A stretch of DNA of 64,000 nucleotides from Trogon surrucura (Eukaryota > Chordata > Aves > Trogoniformes > Trogonidae), in contig CM036635.1 in the NCBI GenBank assembly GCA_020746105.1, forward strand, positions 10,186,001-10,250,000, in the 5' to 3' direction. Positions 1 through 11,620 of the stretch are shown in pieces (the first letter of the stretch is position 1; the number at the start of each line of letters is the position of its first letter). The notes under the pieces were generated by a model, which did no database searches, was not told where the DNA came from, and saw only the letters and a list, made by a program, of their open reading frames with translations. Position numbers and translations under genes: made by a program.

Positions 1-3000
1 ATTGCAATCAGGCAGAAGAAAACTTTGCAGGCGAGCGCCAGCGAAAGGCAGCCGGGCATCCAGCTCCTTTACGCACCACGGCCGTTTCTCCCTAAACATA
101 CGCTCGTCCAAATAAAGCTCTAAAAGACATTTTCTCCACTAAAACGTACGCGAAGCAGGTTTGCAAGATTGCTCATCGGGTTTATAAGCGTCTCGTTTCC
201 ACACAAGCGTATGCATCTCCTGCATAAATATTTATGGGTTGGCAGTTCGCTCCCCCAAGCTGCGCGGGGTTTTCTCCGTTGGGTTTCGCTGGGGAGATTT
301 TCCTCCCAATTTCCACGTTTCCAGATGCTTCGCTCGCCCGGCCTTGATGGAGAACAGTTGTGCCCATTAGCAGACAAGCTGCTGACAACTAAGCCGAGCT
401 TCTAAAAGCTGGCGGGGAGATAATCTGGCACCGAGATGTGATAAGCAAAGAGAGGAGAGGCCCGGTGGCCTGAGCACCGAGAAGTCAGAGGAAAAGCTGG
501 TCGAGCCCTGAGCCTTTCGTTAGGATGCTCCTCGTCTCGTTCCAGGGTAGTTGGAGCAAACCAAGGAAAATACCTCGTCTTTGTCAAGCATCCTGTTGCC
601 CAGCACCAGTCGGCGCTGAACAGACACGGGCTTCTATTAAAACAGGGAAAGAAAATGCTGCTCCGCGAGGTTACGGTCTCACAAATAAATTACATTTGCA
701 AATACACTTAATAGGGATCTATTTTAAAAGGGTTGTTTCTCCGGCTTAACCGTTTAAAATATGATGGAGACAACAAACCGTGTTCCTTCACTCTGCCTTT
801 CCTTCCCACAAATAAGAATTTAATCTCCTTCATTTTACAAAAGACGTTATTTTTTGGGGGGGGAAAGGCAAAACACACCAGCGAGCGCAGGAGCCGTCTG
901 CTGCAGGTATTCACGCCTCCCCTGAAACTGTCTGAGCGCCGAACACCGGCGTCCCCGCTGTCACCAAAGGACGCCAGCAGAACAAGTCAACCCCAGCAGG
1001 TACCAGCAAGGTCCCCAATGCGGCCCCCACAGTTTTCAGTCTCCCCTCTTGTTTTCCAGTGATGCCCTGGCCAGGGTTTGCCTGTGCATCCTGGGGCAAA
1101 AAGCAACCCCGCTGCGCAGTCCTTGATTTCCTTTAACTCGCGGTCACCTATTTCTGAGGTAACCCCAGAGATTACGGGGGGGCTTCAGTTTTATCTCAGC
1201 ATGGACTTGCTGGGGCAGGTTGGCGCAGCCGGCGCCGGAGCCCCGAGAGCTCGTCCTGGTCTGGCCCCAGCAAGGACAAGTTCAGGCAACACGGTGCCTC
1301 GTCTCTCCCAGCAGCCGTGTCATCGTGACTTCCCCAAGGACGAGCCGTACCAGTGCCGTGCCAGACCAGACAGTGGTTTCATTCAGACGGGGATTTTTTT
1401 TTTTTTTCCTTCAGACGGCACTGGAATCCTCCCAGGGCAGATAAAAATCTGAATTTTTCCATGCAAAGAACTAAAATACTCATCAAAAATGTAAGAGCTC
1501 ATTTATATTCTTACACTCCTCCTCAGGCATTCAGTTTTGGCCACTGCTGAGAGACAGAATTTCTTTGTTTTGACCCCGAGTGACTTTCCCAATGCATCTT
1601 ACAGGTGAAGGGGATTCCCTCCCTTTCCTGCTGCTGCCCTCCCACCCACTCCTTAATTAAAGATGCTAAGGTTTAACAGAAAATCATGCTACAGATTAAA
1701 GCTGGACTGCAATGCATGAAAAATAACTATGTTTGGTAGGACTGGGAAAAGAGACCATCAGTAATTATTTCAGTGTTTATTTAGAATCTTCCAGTTGTTT
1801 TAAAATAGATAGCGAGGAGAATTATTGCGATTCAACAACAAAGAAGAGGAGAAAAGCACAAGGAAACGCGTTCTTCGCTTCTGAATGAACGCCAGGGAGC
1901 AGGGATCTCTTTAGGAATGCAGCTAATTAAAAAAATCTTTTAGAGAAAGTAACATGGTGAATGGAAACGCCGTTTAACCAGAATTATCCGAGCTCAAAGA
2001 CCCAACAGAGTCGGGCCCAGCCCCCTTGTTTTGACTGCCCCCCCAGACACGAAGGCGGTGAACAGCCAAAGCCGCCTCCCCGGTCAGGTCCATCCAAATA
2101 CCTTTTCCATGAACTAATCAAAGGGGCATTTATCAGCAGAAGGAGGAATAGGCAAACCAAAGAGGTTTCATGTAGGAGTCTTTCCCTCCCTCCATAAAGA
2201 GTCCCCAAACTTTTAGTCCAGAAGGTCTTAGATTATCGCGCTCCGGCCAGACTAGTACAAAGCATCCTTGATGTCTAGACCGAACGAAAAGATTAGCAGG
2301 TCTGCTCCAGCGCTGATTACACCAGGCTCATGCGATTTTTCCAGCGGATGCTTTCATAATTAAATATCAAGTAACGGGAGGCATTTGAACATTTATGTCA
2401 CCCTCACCTAGGAAAATAATAAAAGTTTCTTTGCACCGAGAACTATGAAGTATTAAAAACCCGTCCGTGGCTGTAGCAGCAACCTGTCAAGCTGTAAAGA
2501 GAAATCTAGATTTTAGTGAAGAGGATCCCTTGGGGAATGCCATCTACCGAACAGCAATCACATTATGCCTGTAACTAATATGGACAAAGTGGGATGAGTA
2601 ACAAAAGCCAACAAAACCCAACTTTCACTCTGATTAGCGATCACAGACTAATAGGCTTCAATTGCAATTTAAAATTAGACGGCACCATCAATCACCCGGT
2701 TCTTTCCGAGTAGCAGCCGCTGTGCCTGCTAAGGAGGCATCAGGGCTACCTTCAGAGCTGCATTTCTGCTCTGAGCTTTGCCAGGGTGCAAAGTTCCTCA
2801 GGTTGGAGGAAGCGCAAACCCCGTAACGTGACCCTGAGCACAACAGGAAAGGGTCTCAAGGGCAATCTCTTCATTTGTTTATAAGGTTGTCTTGGTCCAG
2901 GCAGGTCTATCAGCTCTTTGGGATGAAAAAAGTGACAGATTTTAGCTGGGTTGAACAGCTCTTCTTTTGCACAACGCAAATACATCATATTTTAAATTCA

Positions 3001-4321
3001 GTCCGGGCCACTTCTAGACAAAAAAAATCCTCAAATATAAGATTTCCAAACAGAATGAGTGTTCATTCGAGAAATCATCAGATACGTAACGGACCTATTA
3101 AGCACCATTCATACTTTCTTGGTAATTTAATCAAAGTGCAAGACAACAGGCCAGGCTTTAACAGGATTTTTGTTCTAAATATTTGGGTGTAAAGCGTGCG
3201 CAAGGTACGCAACCTTCCTGCTGAGCAAAACTCCCCCTCGCTAAATGAAGCTGTGCTGCCTCGCACATGGGCAACCACGTGCCACGGAGGGGCTGAGTGC
3301 CTCACAAACCGCTAAAAAGTTTACGATAGCTGGAAACCTTCGCCTAATTTCCAGCTTAAGTTTACGCACAGCTAATTCACGCCCATTTGTTCTTCTGCCA
3401 ACACTGTCACAGCTTCAGCAGGTCCTTCTCGCGGGTACCTCCCCCTCGATATATTTACAGAGCAGCCTCAGCCACGGTGGCTTTTGTCCTGCCAGGCCAG
3501 GCAAGCGGAGCTCGCTCAGCCACCTCTCACAGCCCAGCAAGTCCTTTTCGGCACCTGTTCCCCTTCGAATTAATTTTTCTTGCACACGGGCTAGCAGAGG
3601 AGGGCACAGTTTTGCAGATTACTTTCTGCTACCAGCACTACGAGGTCCCGACTCGAGAGAGCCAAGACTGCAGTTGCCTTTTGCACGCCACTGCACAGCC
3701 ATGCTCCAAGGAAAGTAGATTATTTTTTTGGTTGTTTTTCAGTTTTTTCTGCCTGAGAAGCCTCCAGGCTTGATCCTAGAGCAGATAATACTCTGAATTA
3801 GAAAACAAAAAGCCTGGCTCTTAACCTAGGTCAGGTATTAACAGCTCACAGAGTGATCCTGAAGAAGTCATTTCACGTTTCTTTTTTTTTTTTTTTTTCC
3901 CATTCTCACACTTGTCTATTTAAATCCAGAACACCCTGAGGACAAGAATCACCTCTTACTCTAAATTAATCCAGCGCCTCGCAAGGGTCCTGCCCGGGGC
4001 TGGAAAAATTCTTCATCCCTCCCAAGTTAGAAAGTTTCCTGAAACAGTCCAACTCTCCATTAGCTTACCGGTTTGTCATCATTTGGAAAGACCTATAAAC
4101 AAATGTCTCCACACGGCTGCGTGTGAAAGGGGTGGTACTAATAAATGAAAGGACAGTTGCTAATGGTGCACTGACTGTTGGCAAAACCTGAAGGCATTTC
4201 CAGGAACTTGCAAAGTTTACTGTTATTTTTGTGAACGTTCCCATAAACATCCCTTGCTGAGCAATCTTTGGTGGAGGTTGCAGCGGGCGTGAAATTTCCT
4301 GAAAACGAGAAGAAAAGCTGG

Positions 4322-4361
4322 ATTCGGGGAGACATAAATTCATTCGGGGAGACATAAATTC
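4322..4361. repeat. Perfect tandem duplication, 2 x 20 bp
   Basis: The unit ATTCGGGGAGACATAAATTC occurs twice with no spacer and no mismatch, which suggests a recent slippage or duplication event. Confidence 0.98.
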
Positions 4362-5838
4362 ACTGAGCAATTTGCAGCGTCTGCTGTAAAAGCAGCCCGG
4401 ACGGGGAGAGCACGGGTTAGAATTACTCCGGGCTCCCAGCGTGTTGTCCCCGTCATAAAAATGAAACTGTGACCAGAAGGTGAAGCTTCTTGGCTAAGTT
4501 TTTATAAATGATATAAATTGACAGTGAGTCAATTCTCACAAGGAAATATGTAAAAACTGAAAAAAACAAACCCTTATCGCTAGGGGAAAAAAACCCTCTT
4601 ATCTAAGGGTATACTCAGCAGAGGAAACCAATTTTTTCACGTGCCACAGGGCACATGAGATCTAAGCAATATTATTAATATACCATCGAGTTTATCAGAG
4701 ACAAGCTATACACTACCAACCAATATCCAGACAGGAATTTATTGTCTTCCACCAGAGTGCCTGGCTCCCACTGCTCGTACAGGTTTCGGTGTATGCGCAC
4801 ACACACACAAAACTTCACAATTCAGACAACCGCAACCCAAAACAGGTCTCCCACCAACTGCAGCCGCTAATATTCCTAATTAAAAAAGTAATAGCATGTG
4901 ATGCACAATTACGTTAAGTAGAATCGCTTCTGGATTTAAAAAGTTTTAAGTGCTAAGAACTATTATTATCATTATTCTTTCATTTAAACAAATACACTGG
5001 CCGGCAACAGCCAGCAAGGAGCTGTGGCGTTATCCACGGTTTTGCTGGCTCTTGCACCACAAGCCCTCCTGAGCATCTGAGCTGGGCAAACCCTCCCCGT
5101 TCACAGAGCTGGGCAGGAGGACTTCCAAAGGGCCTGTTAGGAGCGGAACCCGTGCTAAAATACCTTTTCATCTTATCACCGGAGTGAAAATACATCCCGT
5201 GTGATACCCAGGCAATGCTCAACTGCTTCGGCTGCGGCGGAGATGACAAACCGCTCGGTGGGAGCGGGGGCAGGCAGCGCGGCGCGGGTACCTTGCGCCC
5301 AGACACACGCAAAGCGCCCTTGGAATGGCAAATAAAGCCGCTGGGGCTGGTAGCAATGCAGAGGAAGAAGCTTCAGAAGAAATTTTGACACAGAAAGTTT
5401 TACTCGAGCTAAGGAAAAGTCGATCCCGATCCTTCTCCCCAACCCAAACCTCGCACTGCAGAGTCGCGCCGTTACACTGCCCCGATACGGTGCCTGTGCG
5501 AAAGGCCTGTTTTATTTCGAAATGCGCTTCGGATTCAGATTCTCTGCCTCATCAACACATTTGCCTGAATTATTGCTGGGAAAAAAAAAAAAAAAAGATC
5601 CAGCCCCCCCCACCATTTGTCTTTATGGCTCATCTTGTCGCCAGCATTTGCGAGCAAACCAGCCACGCTCGCTGGCAGCTCGTCATTTAAGCGCCCGTAG
5701 GAAGAAAAGCCTGGCAGGAAAACAACGCTGAGCGCTGCTGTGGAAATAACTGCAGTGACCGAAGTCAGCAGAATCCCGACAGGTATCGCCGACACGATAA
5801 CCAACGTGTGGCAACCCCAAAGCCCAGCCGGCGTATTT

Positions 5839-6370
5839 CACAGAATCACAGAATGTCAGGGATTGGAAGGGACCTCGAAAGATCATCAAGTCCAATCCCC
5901 CTGCCAGAGCAGGAATGCCTAGACTATGCTCCACAGGAACGTGTCCAGGCAGGTCTTGAATGCCTCCAGAGAAGGAGAATCCACAACCTCCCTGGGCAGC
6001 CTGTTCCAGTGTTCCGTCACCCTCACTGAGAAGAAGTTTCTTCTCGAGTTTAAGCGGAACCTCTTATGTTCCAGTTTCAGCCCATTACCCCTTGTCCTAT
6101 CAGTGGGTGTCACCGAGAAGAGCCTGGCTCCATCCTCGTGACACTCACCCTTGATATATTTGTAAACATTAATGAGGTCACCCCTCAGCCTCCTCTTCTC
6201 CAAACTAAAGAGCCCCAGCTCCCTCGGCCTTTCCTCATAAGGGAGATGCTCCACTCCCTTCATCATCCCAGTTGCCCTGTGCTGGACTGTCTCCAGCAGT
6301 TCCCTGTCTTTCTTGAACTGAGGGGCCCAGAACTGGACACAAGATTCCAGATGGGGTCTCACCAGGGCAG
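5839..6370 (-). mobile_element. CR1 LINE, 5'-truncated, with intact ORF2 C-terminal frame
   Basis: The minus strand carries the 3' end of a CR1 non-LTR retrotransposon. The coding part at 5919-6362 is an uninterrupted 147-codon frame with the typical ORF2 C-terminal order: RPHLE.CVQFWAP, then [41 protein letters not shown] and [10 protein letters not shown], then stop. The 3' UTR ends in the terminal repeat (plus strand CACAGAATCACAGAATG). The copy is truncated inside ORF2 at about 6370, where CR1 similarity stops. It cannot move by itself. The unbroken frame suggests it is younger than the other CR1 copies here. Confidence 0.96.
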
Positions 6371-7984
6371 TATTTATGGTGAAAGGTTAAGAATTAATTA
6401 CACCGGGGATGAGAAGTTTTTGGATAACATGTATTTTAACGTTGAAACACAGCGGAAAACTTCTCCCCGTTCTTTGTACCAGGTGAAAACAAAAGGATTT
6501 CTCTAAACTCAGCCTTCCTGTCTGATACACGACTGTCGTTTCTGTTAGCTGCTACGCAGAATCGAATCCTTTTTCTCAAGGCATGTAATAATATGACAAC
6601 CATTCCACTGCAAATATTAGCAATGCTTTAAGGAAATTATTTTTATTCCTCATTATACGGAAGATTACCTGAGAGGTTGTGATTATTATTATTAACAGCA
6701 ATTAGCATAAGACAGCAATTTATAATTTCCAAGCCCAGATACAAACATGAGGAAAATATTTGCCAATAGAAAGCCATGTGTTACTCCCATTGCGTGGGAA
6801 ACAAATTACAGAATTCAAGTGATTTGTGTCTTTACAGCTGAACTGGGAAGCTTGTACAAGAGTTATCATGCGAATAGCGCATCAGGGATCGTTTCGGAGG
6901 ACTACAAATTATTCTGAGGCTCTGACTCACTCTCAGACAAAATATTCTTAGTCTGAACTCTCTTACGGGCAGACTTTACTATAAAGCAAGAAAAGCTTAA
7001 GGAACCACTCCGAAGAAAACACTAATAAAATTTTATAAAGAAAAATCACTTGTAAAACCATCACTATTAAGAATCGTATTTGGACTCCAGGCTGAGAAGT
7101 CAGCTGATGTAAGTCTATCCTAATGCCATTTAATTGAGTTATATAGATGTAAACCCCAAAAGAATCCGCTCCCGAGCCTACCAGGAAAAGGAGCTCTGCT
7201 CACATTCTCTGCAAATGCTGATCACTATAAATACATGATAAATATGTAAGGAAGAGCCCCGCATACAGGATTTTTGAATAGAGCATTACGCACTCACACA
7301 CAACTTTAAAATGCAGATATAACACTCAGAGCAAAGGCTGCTTCTATACCTTATGGGAAACCAAATTTGCCCCCATGAATCGCGTTTCTAACCTCCCCAC
7401 GTGGCCAAGACCAGAGGACAGGACTTTCTCCCGTGCTGCTTCTACTGCAGAAGGCAATAGGTTACTGGGGAGGTGGGAGAAGGGGTGATTTTAACATTAT
7501 TCTGTTATAATAGCTCCGATAAGCACCAGCTTAAACAATACTTCTCAGACAGAAGCAAAACATCCGACAGTTTGGGTCTTTGAATCACTAGCGAGACGCC
7601 GAATTTCAGAGCGCGGAGAAGTTACAAACCCAACAACTGAAGAATAATAAGGAAAAAGCATGTGCCAAGGGATTTCTCAGCAGAAGAATGATATACTAGA
7701 CAAAAATAAAAGGATATACCATATGTTGAGTAATAAAATTGGCAAACCTAGCAAGGTTCAAATACTGCTGTTATCCACATCTGGGCAAAATGGGAGGGAG
7801 AGGGAAAAGAAAGAAAGAAAAAAAAAATCATTAAGCAATCTGAGAACCCCCCAAACAAAGAAACTGTAAAATTCTGAACTGTAAAGCAAAGGAAACACAC
7901 TTAATCCCTCAGGAGTTTAAGTATGTATTTCAACTGGGTTATACCATCCCTCACAAGGCCATGGAAGCACACAAAAACCTCGGG

Positions 7985-8280
7985 ACACAATATAGGCACT
8001 GTGAGCCTGCCGGCAGCCGGCCAACTGGCCCCCGTACCCACCAGCCCTGGCACCTGTTGGCTTCATCATCGGCATCGCCGCTCCGCGGGGCACACGGGGA
8101 AGGGAAATAATGCTGCCGAGTGCCCCTTCGCTGGCAAAAGCGCAGGATCGCGCAGCCGCCAGGATTTCAACCCGGCGTTTCCAGCCCAAAAAGCAGCCGC
8201 CCTCGACGCCAAGGTTTGGGAGCGACGCGCAGGACTGCGCGACCGAGCGGCAAATAATATCATCCCGCCCCGGTGACACT
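7985..8280. promoter_or_regulatory. CpG-rich cluster
   Basis: A GC-rich, CpG-dense patch of about 300 bp in AT-rich surroundings, for example ATCGGCATCGCCGCTCCGCG near 8070 and GAGCGACGCGCAGGACTGCG near 8220. Overlapping open frames on both strands here reflect the lack of AT-rich stop codons. It may be an enhancer or orphan CpG island. Confidence 0.4.
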
Positions 8281-8981
8281 CCACTTCATCTCTAACCGCA
8301 GATGTAACCTCTTCCCCGGCCTCCCCTGAGGCTAATTTATTTAGGAATGTTCCTATTAAAAATAGGACTACTGGCATTGTAGCTTATTTTCCAGAGTGGA
8401 GAGGGGAGGCAGGATAAATGCAGTTTAATGAATAAATGTCTTGCGGCAAGATGCCTCTTCTTATGGGTACACGTGGGCTGGGATCACCCGGCCAGACCGA
8501 GGACACGCTGCCCTCTGCTCTCTTGGGCTGCCCCGATACCAGACCTGACCACACGCGCAGGACGCCACCGAGGGTGGGTATTTTAGGGTGGCTGGTTTTG
8601 TTTTGCTTTTCTCAAACGCCATTAAAAGTCCTGTGGTTATCCCCTAAGTTTAGATCGAAGCTGCACATGGGTAAGCCAGCTACCACCACCTTGGGTTACA
8701 ACATAAAAAAAAATCCCATCATATAGATCCCTAATACTGCATTAACACAAATTGGCTTTTAAAAAAATATATTATTTTTTTCCCCATTTCTATTTTTTGA
8801 CAGAGTGTTTTATAAGCTAAGCTCATGACTTCGGGCAAATAGAAAGGTTATTGTCATCACTCTTCTTGTTATTAAGAGCAGGAGTTGGCTTTGCCCTAAC
8901 AAGGTAGCAAAGGGGACATAAACGGGACTAGGACGTGGAGGGAAATCTTAAGAGCTCACTTAAAATTGCAATTTGAGAAAA

Positions 8982-9015
8982 GGGGGTTTGGGGGAGATTG
9001 GAGGGGACACGGGGG
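8982..9015 (+). other. Potential G-quadruplex
   Basis: Four G runs of 5, 5, 4 and 5 are separated by loops of 3, 8 and 4 bases on the plus strand, within a purine-rich tract (about 8975-9130). One loop slightly exceeds the usual 7-base limit. Confidence 0.5.
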
Positions 9016-9389
9016 AAAACAGAAGGACGTCAAGGGGTAAAACAGAGGGACACAGCTGTGCAATGGCACTGGGGAAATGTCAAGAACACAAGGGATGGCA
9101 CGCAAATGAAAAAAAGCCAAAAAAAAAAAAAAGGCAAAACGTGAGAGCACGATGCGAAGGGACACACGAAGGCGGCTCTGAACAATGGCAGGAGGCGAAA
9201 CTGAGCTGCCCCTGAACACCGAAGGCACAGAAGGGAAAAATCTCTGCCGTGCTTTTCATCCCCGCCAACAGCGACTTCTGATCGGGGCTTCAGGAAAAGC
9301 ACGTGGCGGATTTGGAAAAGTCTCCAGCCACGGAGAAAGACCACGATGGAAGATCTTCGTTTCGGGGATGAGCTGGCGAGCTCCTGACA

Positions 9390-9480
9390 GCTCTCGGCAG
9401 CTGGAGCGCCGAGCGCCCGCCTGCCGCTGCGCCGACGGCTGCGCTCGCCCGCGCTCCCCTGCCTGTCATTCTCAGCCCGT
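9390..9480. promoter_or_regulatory. Short CpG-rich cluster
   Basis: About 90 bp of very CpG-dense DNA (AGCGCCGAGCGCCCGCCTGC, then GCTGCGCCGACGGCTGCG) between AT-richer flanks. It underlies the long minus-strand open frame 9030-9614, which begins with a non-ATG codon and has no recognisable domain. Confidence 0.3.
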
Positions 9481-11574
9481 ATCAAATGAAAGAGAGATGG
9501 GGCAGCCTCGGCAGCCTGCGTGACAGACGGGCAGGAGTGGGACCACAGGAGGAGCTGCTGAAAGGTCTGAAATCGCTGACGTGTCCCCCCGCATGAAGGA
9601 CACTTGCCAAGCACAATGGAGAGGATGCTGAGTATTTCTTCCCCAGTATCCCAGTTGGCCTGTGTACCACTTGCCGCCTGCTTCTTAAAAAAAAATAAAG
9701 GAGGAGGAGGAAAAAAAAGAAAAAAATCCCTGTGAAATTCTGTGACGTGATATCAGAACAGCTTCTGTGTTTGGAAAGAGTCGCTTGTGTGTTGCATCCT
9801 CCCGAGCACCAGGGGAGGGCTCTTGCCTCCGCCCTGGGACCAGCCCACAGGAGGGGGATGCGGCCGGTCCCGCGGCCAAAGGTTGAAGCTTTTCAATGCT
9901 TGAAAACATTTTTATCTAACTTTTTATTTAATGCCATGTGTAAGAATTAAAATGCAAACAACCAACAGAATTACCAGCAGCAGCAAACAAGTTTACTGCT
10001 TGAAAACCAATATCCTGACCAACTTGAAAAGTCCGTCAGTTTTCATAAGCGCTGGGCATTACAGGAGCAATAGGAAGCTTTTCTGGTAGTCACCGTGAAT
10101 TGGAAAAGACATAAAAACATAATAGTAAGAAGAAAAAAACCAACCAAAACTGAATTTAGCTTCTCAAGGGGGGGCAGCTTGCACTTTGCTACCCTCCAGC
10201 CAAGTACAGCAGCCCCGTCCCCTGCCAGTCCCCAGCAGAAGCCAATCAAGATCGGAACAATTTGGGCACAAATTTTCAAATCCAGTGCCCAGATATTTAA
10301 GGAACATTTCAAATTCTCTCTGTAATTGGCAGAGCTGCTTTCGCACACACGTATCTTGTCGTCTGCTCATACGCTGTTGTAAGACGAAGACAGGAAAAAG
10401 CAACAGGGTGAGGGTTCAGTCGGATTTCAGAAAGTCAAGTTGTGCGCTGGCGTAGTTTGGCCAAGGAGCAGAAACTGCGAAAAATTGATTTTCTTCAGTT
10501 TCCACAAGTGTGGAAACCAGGATTTTTTAGACCAAATTAAGCCCCCAAATGTAATTAAATCCATAAAAGCTATGAGGAAATTGAGTCCGTACCACACACT
10601 AACGCTTAAATTTATAAGCGGTGGGAAAAAAAAAAAAAATCCACAGGAAAAAACACATTAAATTCTACATATTAGCGTAACAAAATAAGGAAGGGAATTC
10701 TTTAATAAGTTATGCTTTTTATGTCATCCAATTACTAAACCCAATATTTAGGACTCTAGTTTTGCAAATCCAAATCAATCAGAAAAGACTGCAAGAGCGA
10801 GGGTTTGGTTGGATGAGCGTGACGACGGGGAAGGAAGGAAAGTTGCTCATGGAACAGCAGAACAGAAAAGACTTTGAGAGCGTTAAAATAATAAATGAGG
10901 ATTATGTGCACTAGGGCTCCAGAGTTTGAAAATTTAACTCAAAAGAATAGTAAAACAGCATCAGGCAAATACATGAGATTCCGGATTCTAATAACAATGT
11001 TTCTTAATGATGCAGAAGGGAAAACCTGACTGAATTCACAATTACTTTTTGTGAAAGCTCATTCCTTTATGAAAACACATAATATGATGTTGAATTTTCT
11101 TTTTTCCTTATTACAGACACGGGGTCTACTTCTCCAATGAAGTATTGCCATCAGTCTCGCACACACTCATGCAAAGTGATCTCAGTTTAAGAATAACACA
11201 TCTTTGTGTTCAACCATTTATATTTAAGCTACTTTAAGGGAAGTCTCATCAACAAAGATTTCATTTTGCACTGATTTTCCTAAAAATGAGTCAACTGAGA
11301 TGTTCAATAATTTTAGCCCGCGTAAGTTTTTCAAGAGGCGACACCTCACTCCCAGAGGTAATCTCCAGGTTGAACATCAACGTTTATATTACTTTTCTTC
11401 AGATTTTTTTCCACGTTCCTTTTTTCCCTCTTTTTCACACCGAAAGACTTCAGCGAATGCAAAGAGCACACGATATTAAGCACCGCGAATCTGCAGAGGA
11501 TCGCAAAAGTGTTTGATGACTGTGTCCAGTCCTACAACTGGAAGGGATTGCTGTAAATATTTCTAGCATATTAT

Positions 11575-11620
11575 CTGCAGGAATATATTCTCTAAATCTG
11601 CAGGAATATATTCTCTAAAT
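11575..11620. repeat. Perfect tandem duplication, 2 x 23 bp
   Basis: A 23 bp unit beginning CTGCAGGAATATATTC is repeated twice exactly, in AT-rich unique DNA. Confidence 0.98.

Noticed and set aside
3245-3773. Two overlapping plus-strand frames of 157 and 128 codons
   Set aside because: Overlapping frames in the same strand with no domain, no splice logic and no repeat-derived coding sequence; probably chance.
9030-9614. Longest open frame in the window (194 codons, minus)
   Set aside because: It starts with a non-ATG codon, crosses a CpG cluster and poly-T runs, and shows no domain or splice-consistent structure; explained by base composition.
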